Shown here one piece after another: positions 6,387 to 9,897 of a DNA stretch of 9,897 nucleotides. The DNA comes from an uncultured Robiginitomaculum sp. (GTDB lineage Bacteria > Pseudomonadota > Alphaproteobacteria > Caulobacterales > Maricaulaceae). The notes beneath the pieces are model-generated. The model saw only the letters and a list, made by a program, of their open reading frames with translations. It was not told where the DNA came from and did no database searches. Positions within the stretch are counted from its first letter, which is position 1, and each line of letters begins with the position of its first letter. The translations under genes were made by a program, and so were the position numbers. The stretch is from positions 1-9,897 of the forward strand of contig CALKXN010000065.1 of NCBI GenBank assembly GCA_938003555.1, read 5' to 3'.

Positions 6387-8387
6387 ATGACGTCTCCTTC
6401 CCCCGCGACCCACGCCGTGCACCCGGCCCTTCAATCCGCCCTTGATAAGAAAGGCTATGAAACGCTGACGCCCGTGCAATCGGCTGTGATTGACGACGCC
6501 CTAGCGGGCCGCGATATGTTGGTGAGCGCGCAGACAGGCAGCGGCAAGACCGTCGCCTTTGGTTTGGCGATGGCCGATAGCTTAATGGGCGAAGCTGATC
6601 GCCTTCCCCATGCCAATTCCCCGCTTGCGCTGATTATTGCGCCGACGCGTGAACTGGCCTTGCAGGTTAAACGCGAACTCGATTGGCTCTACGCTGACGC
6701 CGGCGCAAAAACCGCCAGCTGTGTGGGCGGCATGGACATGCGCGACGAACGGCGCGCCCTGTCGCGCGGCGCGCATATTGTTGTCGGCACGCCGGGACGC
6801 TTGTGCGATCATTTAAAACGCGGCTCGCTGGATTTATCCGATGCGCGCGTTACGGTTCTCGATGAAGCCGACGAAATGCTAAAAATGGGATTTCGCGAAG
6901 AGTTGGATATGATTCTCAACGCCGCGCCCGAAGAGCGCCGCACATTATTATTCTCCGCCACTGTCCCCAAGTCTATCATGGGCATGGCCAAAAAATATAC
7001 CCGCGACTCTGTCCGCGTGAATACAGCCGCCGAGTCAAAACAGCATTTGGACATTACCTACCGCGCCCTGACCGTTGCGCCGTCAGATACAGAAAATGCG
7101 ATTATCAATATTTTGCGCTATTATGATGCCAAGAACGCCATCGTCTTTGGCGATACCCGCGTTGCGGTAAACCGCATGGTCTCGCGCTTTAATAATCGCG
7201 GATTCAAAGTCGTCGCCCTGTCCGGTGAGCTTTCCCAAAAAGACCGCAGCAGCGCCCTTCAAGCGATGCGCGATGGCCGCGCCAAAGTCTGTATCGCCAC
7301 CGACGTGGCCGCCCGCGGGCTTGACCTTCCGGATTTGGAACTGGTTATTCACGCCGCTTTGCCAAAAAACTCTGAAATCCTGCTTCATCGCTCCGGCCGG
7401 ACGGGCCGCGCGGGCCGCAAAGGCACGTCGATCATGATCGTGGGCAAGAATAAGTTTCGCAGCGCCAACCGCCTTCTGGACGGCGCAAAGCTCAAAGCGG
7501 AATGGGGCACGCCGCCCTCTGCCGAAGACGTCATGGTCAAGGACGCAGAGCGCTTGATGAATGACCCGATCTTAACGGCCGACATTAGCGAACAAGATCT
7601 CAGCACCGCGCAAAATTTGCTGGAAAAATTCACACCCGAACAAGTGGCCGCCGCCTTTGCGCGTCAATACCGCGAAGCGCGCAGCGCCCCCGAAGAATTA
7701 ATGGATGTCGATACGCCGGATTATAAATCCCGCGACCGTGACGGCGGCAAAGGCAATAGACGTGAAAAGCGCGAACCCCGCGAGCCACGTAGCCGCAGCG
7801 ATTTTGATGATGGCGTCTGGTATCAAATCAATGTTGGCCGCAAGCAAAATGCAGAGCCGCGCTGGATCTTGCCGATGCTCTGCACATCCGGCGGATTAAA
7901 GAAGAACGAAATTGGAGCGATTAAAATTAGCCAAGGCGTCACATTCTTCCAAATCGCAGGCAGTGGCGTTGAGCGTTTCACATCGGCCATAGGCGATAGC
8001 GGCAAAATCGAAAAAGCCATTACCGCCACGCGTATTGACGGAAAACCCGACTTTAGCGCCGAAGACAGCCGCCCGGAATTTAAGCCCCGCGACAAGGCCG
8101 CTTATCCCTCCAAGAAAAAAGGCCCGCCCAAAGCCCGCAGCCCTCACAAAAAAGATAAATTTGCCGGACAAGGCAAATATGACGGCAAGCGCAAAGGTAA
8201 AAAATCAGGCGGCAAAACGGACAAACCCGATTGGGACCCTGCCGCCGAAGATCAGCGCGGGCCAAAAGCCGAACGCAAAACAGACGGCGGAAAACCCAAA
8301 AGCAAACGCCCCCCGTCCAACACATCCTTCAAGGGAAAATCAGACGGCGGATCACAGTTTAAACGTAAGCCGCGCAAGAAAAGCTAG
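6387..8387 (+). CDS. DEAD-box ATP-dependent RNA helicase with DbpA-type RNA-binding domain and basic tail
   Basis: Superfamily 2 RNA helicase that unwinds or remodels short RNA duplexes with ATP, probably in ribosome assembly or mRNA handling; cytosolic. All core motifs are intact in the 666-residue protein: Q motif (GYETLTPVQ, 22-30), motif I AQTGSGKT (47-54), Ia PTREL (85-89), Ib GTPGR (133-137), DEAD (158-161), SAT (189-191), IVFGDTR (251-257), ATDVAARGLD (303-312) and HRSGRTGR (333-340). After a charged linker, about 475-545 (GVWYQINVGRK to FTSAI) matches the DbpA/CsdA RNA-binding fold, which directs such helicases to structured RNA. Residues about 546-666 form a Lys/Gly/Pro/Asp-rich disordered tail ending in KRKPRKKS, with a repeated 11-base word, CAGACGGCGGA, at 8281 and 8341. 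The layout is DeaD/CsdA-like, although the tail is long. The ATG at 6387 is the natural start, just before the Q motif. Cold-shock control is known for CsdA, but nothing in the sequence shows it here. Confidence 0.96.
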   Translation: MTSPSPATHAVHPALQSALDKKGYETLTPVQSAVIDDALAGRDMLVSAQTGSGKTVAFGLAMADSLMGEADRLPHANSPLALIIAPTRELALQVKRELDWLYADAGAKTASCVGGMDMRDERRALSRGAHIVVGTPGRLCDHLKRGSLDLSDARVTVLDEADEMLKMGFREELDMILNAAPEERRTLLFSATVPKSIMGMAKKYTRDSVRVNTAAESKQHLDITYRALTVAPSDTENAIINILRYYDAKNAIVFGDTRVAVNRMVSRFNNRGFKVVALSGELSQKDRSSALQAMRDGRAKVCIATDVAARGLDLPDLELVIHAALPKNSEILLHRSGRTGRAGRKGTSIMIVGKNKFRSANRLLDGAKLKAEWGTPPSAEDVMVKDAERLMNDPILTADISEQDLSTAQNLLEKFTPEQVAAAFARQYREARSAPEELMDVDTPDYKSRDRDGGKGNRREKREPREPRSRSDFDDGVWYQINVGRKQNAEPRWILPMLCTSGGLKKNEIGAIKISQGVTFFQIAGSGVERFTSAIGDSGKIEKAITATRIDGKPDFSAEDSRPEFKPRDKAAYPSKKKGPPKARSPHKKDKFAGQGKYDGKRKGKKSGGKTDKPDWDPAAEDQRGPKAERKTDGGKPKSKRPPSNTSFKGKSDGGSQFKRKPRKKS

Positions 8388-8438
8388 AGCGAAGGCACTA
8401 GAGCAAGCATAAATGCGCTCAGGGAATGAGTTTAAAGA

Positions 8439-9377
8439 CTAAAAATTACGTTCAAAAGGTTCGGTATCAGCGATGAAATTAGACGCTGCCGGATCAATTT
8501 TGAATGTTACCATATCAAGAACTTTATCATTCGGAACTAAGCCAGCCTTCTTCACCCCATAGCCCAGTAGGGATTTGAGCTGACGGTGAGTTTGACTCGA
8601 CTCTCTATAGCTTGATTTAATCCCAAATTTATGACGCATTGTTGCATTGGCAACCATGTTCGCATTCTTGATCTTGCTCTCTTTTGTTGAATATTCAGTT
8701 GTGACAGAGACACAAAACTCACGATTATCAACGCGATGCGGCGAATTGAGCGGCCACGTCACGGCTTGACCATTTTCTAAATCAAAGACTTGGGCATGCT
8801 GATCAAACTCAGGTGTATATGGAAGATCGTCATCTAAATATCGAAGCATTTTTGCTTCATAGGCGCGGTCTGGAATAAATTCTTCCGTTTCCGGATAAAT
8901 ATAAATTCGCTTTTTACCGCGCACATGCCACAGAATAATATGTGTTTTATCAAAGTGATAAGGCACTTGGGCAATAGGCGACGAAATCAAAATTCCGCCA
9001 TGTGCGTTGTAAGGTTTTTGAGAAAGCGCCTCTCCCAAATCGCCATACATGCGATCTAGAACCGCTTTATATTCTGGATGTATATTCATACCTTTGCGAA
9101 TATTAATCCAGACCTTACCCGCTTTGGCGGCTTGAACGAGCACCTCCCCCGACACGCCGCGAAAGTCCCCCGTCCTAAACCTATTCGGGTAGACGGGATG
9201 ATCAGGGTCACCCATCGTGCACACATCAAGTAACTCACTTGGATGCTTTTCAAGTAGGTCTATTAAAGCCTCATCTGTAAAAAGGCCCGTCTCGTTTAAG
9301 CCATGCTTGAAAGTGACAATCTCTTTTTCAAACTTTGCCCCATGACTTTCAGTCCAATCATGTAATAACGATTCCAT
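8439..9377 (-). CDS. JmjC/cupin-like Fe(II)/2-oxoglutarate oxygenase family protein, substrate unknown
   Basis: A 312-residue soluble protein with no signal peptide or membrane segment. From ATG 9377 it shows HFD (His141, Asp143) within YHFDKTHIILWHVRGKKR and a distal His214 in WPLNSPHRV, the HxD...H iron triad of cupin-fold oxygenases. Compared with human FIH (H199, D201, K214, H279), Lys156 falls at exactly the offset of the 2-oxoglutarate-binding lysine, and the strand IYIYP that follows matches CILFP. Relatives are often labelled cupin-like or even 'transcriptional regulator', but no DNA-binding domain is visible. Residues 1-110 and 230-312 match nothing I recognise. ATG 9377 is preferred to the GTG at 9386 because AGGTG, which contains that GTG, is a good ribosome site six bases before ATG. 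The gene is visibly more AT-rich than its neighbours, converges with the helicase, and ends 51 bases from it with no clear terminator between. Hydroxylation of a protein or small molecule is inferred, not shown. Confidence 0.85.
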   Translation of the reverse strand: MESLLHDWTESHGAKFEKEIVTFKHGLNETGLFTDEALIDLLEKHPSELLDVCTMGDPDHPVYPNRFRTGDFRGVSGEVLVQAAKAGKVWINIRKGMNIHPEYKAVLDRMYGDLGEALSQKPYNAHGGILISSPIAQVPYHFDKTHIILWHVRGKKRIYIYPETEEFIPDRAYEAKMLRYLDDDLPYTPEFDQHAQVFDLENGQAVTWPLNSPHRVDNREFCVSVTTEYSTKESKIKNANMVANATMRHKFGIKSSYRESSQTHRQLKSLLGYGVKKAGLVPNDKVLDMVTFKIDPAASNFIADTEPFERNF

Positions 9378-9383
9378 CAAATT

Positions 9384-9388
9384 CACCT
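9384..9388 (-). promoter_or_regulatory. Shine-Dalgarno site (AGGTG) of the JmjC-like gene
   Basis: AGGTG on the minus strand sits six bases before ATG 9377. The in-frame GTG at 9386 is part of this site, so it is unlikely to be the start codon. Confidence 0.6.
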
Positions 9389-9630
9389 AAATTGATACTT
9401 AATCCAGTTTCTTAAAGAGCCTAGTACAGCAAAAAAGTTGATATTTTATGTGCGCGAACTGAGTCGCTTATTGGGGGTGCGTTCAAGTTCTGGCCGAAAG
9501 CCTGAGCAGACATTAAAAATGCTTAGCTAAATTTTGAACACTCCTTGCTTTACTCGGGAATATATTGCGGCGCTCTCCCCCCTTACATGCGTCTATTGGG
9601 GTGTTCGATACGCGTTGAAGCATCAAGATA

Positions 9631-9667
9631 TAGATTCCGGGCGGCTGCGCCGCGTCGGAATGACGGG
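9631..9667. repeat. Palindromic intergenic repeat (GATTCCG ... CGGAATGACGG type)
   Basis: The outer arms ATTCCG (9634-9639) and CGGAAT (9656-9661) pair perfectly. Inside them GCGGC (9641-9645) and GCCGC (9649-9653) form a second 5-bp stem around TGC, with only a small G/GT internal mismatch. The flanks, TAG on the left and GACGGG on the right, match the border style of short dispersed palindromes seen between genes in many proteobacteria (reading GTCATTCC...GGAATC on the other strand). Only one copy lies in the window, so the repeat nature is inferred from its form. As RNA it would make a stable hairpin in either direction. Confidence 0.6.
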
Positions 9668-9782
9668 TCGTTTTGGATATATCCTTGGTTTTCAAATTAA
9701 ACTCTGCTGAGCTTTCAGTCCCTTAGAGAAAATCTCAAGAGATACATCCCGCATCCAAAACCATCCCCTATGTTGAAGCTGT

Positions 9783-9831
9783 CCTTATCTCACAGGGCAG
9801 GCAAGCGATCGTTGGCTGGCTGGAGATAGGG
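9783..9831. other. Potential long stem-loop near the window edge
   Basis: CCTTATCTC (9783-9791) pairs with GAGATAGGG (9823-9831) in nine consecutive pairs, one of them G-T. After a single bulged A, CAG/CTG adds three more. The 25-base loop is GC-rich and contains CGATCG. It lies in non-coding DNA, so it may be a structured RNA element, an element end, or chance. Confidence 0.3.
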
Positions 9832-9897
9832 CGGTATGGAGTAAAGCTTGGTTAAACGTATCAAGTGGAGCTTCGCGAGCGAGAGCTAAAGGGACCA

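Larger units (their letters stand above)
9378..9897. other. Gene-poor region upstream of the JmjC-like gene, to the window edge
   Basis: About 0.5 kb without a convincing coding region on either strand. It must contain the promoter of the minus-strand JmjC-like gene, but I found no clear -35/-10 pair. It holds a strong palindromic element at 9634-9661, a cluster of small GAGA/TCTC dyads at 9726-9743, and a longer potential stem at 9783-9831. From about 9792 to the edge one plus frame is open (residues such as WSKAWLNVSSGASRARAKGT) but matches nothing I recognise and has no start signal. This could be the beginning of another gene or element beyond the edge, or decayed sequence. Confidence 0.5.

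Noticed and set aside
8035..8412. A 125-codon plus-strand frame overlapping the helicase tail
   Set aside because: It is the +1 reading of the low-complexity Lys-rich tail. The helicase frame is continuous with conserved domains, so this is a shadow and not a frameshifted fragment.
8388..8438. Terminator between the convergent helicase and JmjC-like genes
   Set aside because: The best pairing is only five bases (GAGCG/CGCTC) with a 24-base loop and no T run on either side.
9471..9500. tRNA-like T-loop word GTTCAAGTTC
   Set aside because: The flanking bases do not form a T stem, and no acceptor, D or anticodon arms can be drawn around it.
9513..9695. A 60-codon open frame on the minus strand
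   Set aside because: It reads straight through the palindromic repeat (giving RHSDAAQPPGIY), has no good ribosome site and no recognisable domain; it is probably spurious.

Overview
The window looks like chromosomal DNA of a free-living alphaproteobacterium. Gene content and protein style fit the Caulobacterales/Maricaulales/Hyphomonadaceae side of the class, but that placement is inferred from general resemblance and no genus is claimed. Base composition, judged by eye, is moderately GC-rich over the first 8.4 kb and clearly more AT-rich in the last gene.

Layout. (1) Positions 1-806, plus strand: the 3' part of a long-chain polyprenyl diphosphate synthase (IspB-type), cut by the window edge. 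(2) Positions 803-6218, minus strand: a tightly packed run read from right to left. It holds an electron-transfer-flavoprotein:ubiquinone oxidoreductase (ETF-QO), a TPR-repeat lipoprotein, IspE (CDP-methylerythritol kinase) and a WecA/MraY-family polyprenyl-phosphate sugar-1-phosphate transferase. IspE and the transferase overlap by ATGA. The transferase and the polyprenyl synthase converge and share the bases of their stop codons. (3) Positions 6219-6386: a divergent control region. (4) Positions 6387-8387, plus strand: a DEAD-box RNA helicase with a DbpA-type RNA-binding domain and a long basic tail. (5) Positions 8439-9377, minus strand: a JmjC/cupin-fold protein with an intact HxD...H iron triad and an FIH-like 2-oxoglutarate lysine, of unknown substrate, in AT-richer DNA. 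(6) Positions 9378-9897: about 0.5 kb with no credible gene. It carries a strong palindromic element of the dispersed intergenic repeat type and, near the edge, a second potential stem-loop.

How the genes fit together. Three genes at the left end share an isoprenoid theme: IspE makes isoprenoid precursors by the MEP pathway, the polyprenyl synthase elongates them to a long chain (probably the quinone side chain), and the transferase uses a polyprenyl phosphate as carrier for an envelope sugar. ETF-QO feeds electrons into the ubiquinone pool that such a side chain would anchor. These links are inferred from proximity. The helicase is probably a housekeeping ribosome-assembly or RNA-remodelling factor. 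The most open-ended item is the JmjC-like oxygenase next to a repeat-bearing gene desert. I saw no CRISPR array, tRNA, rRNA, insertion sequence or recognisable defence system.
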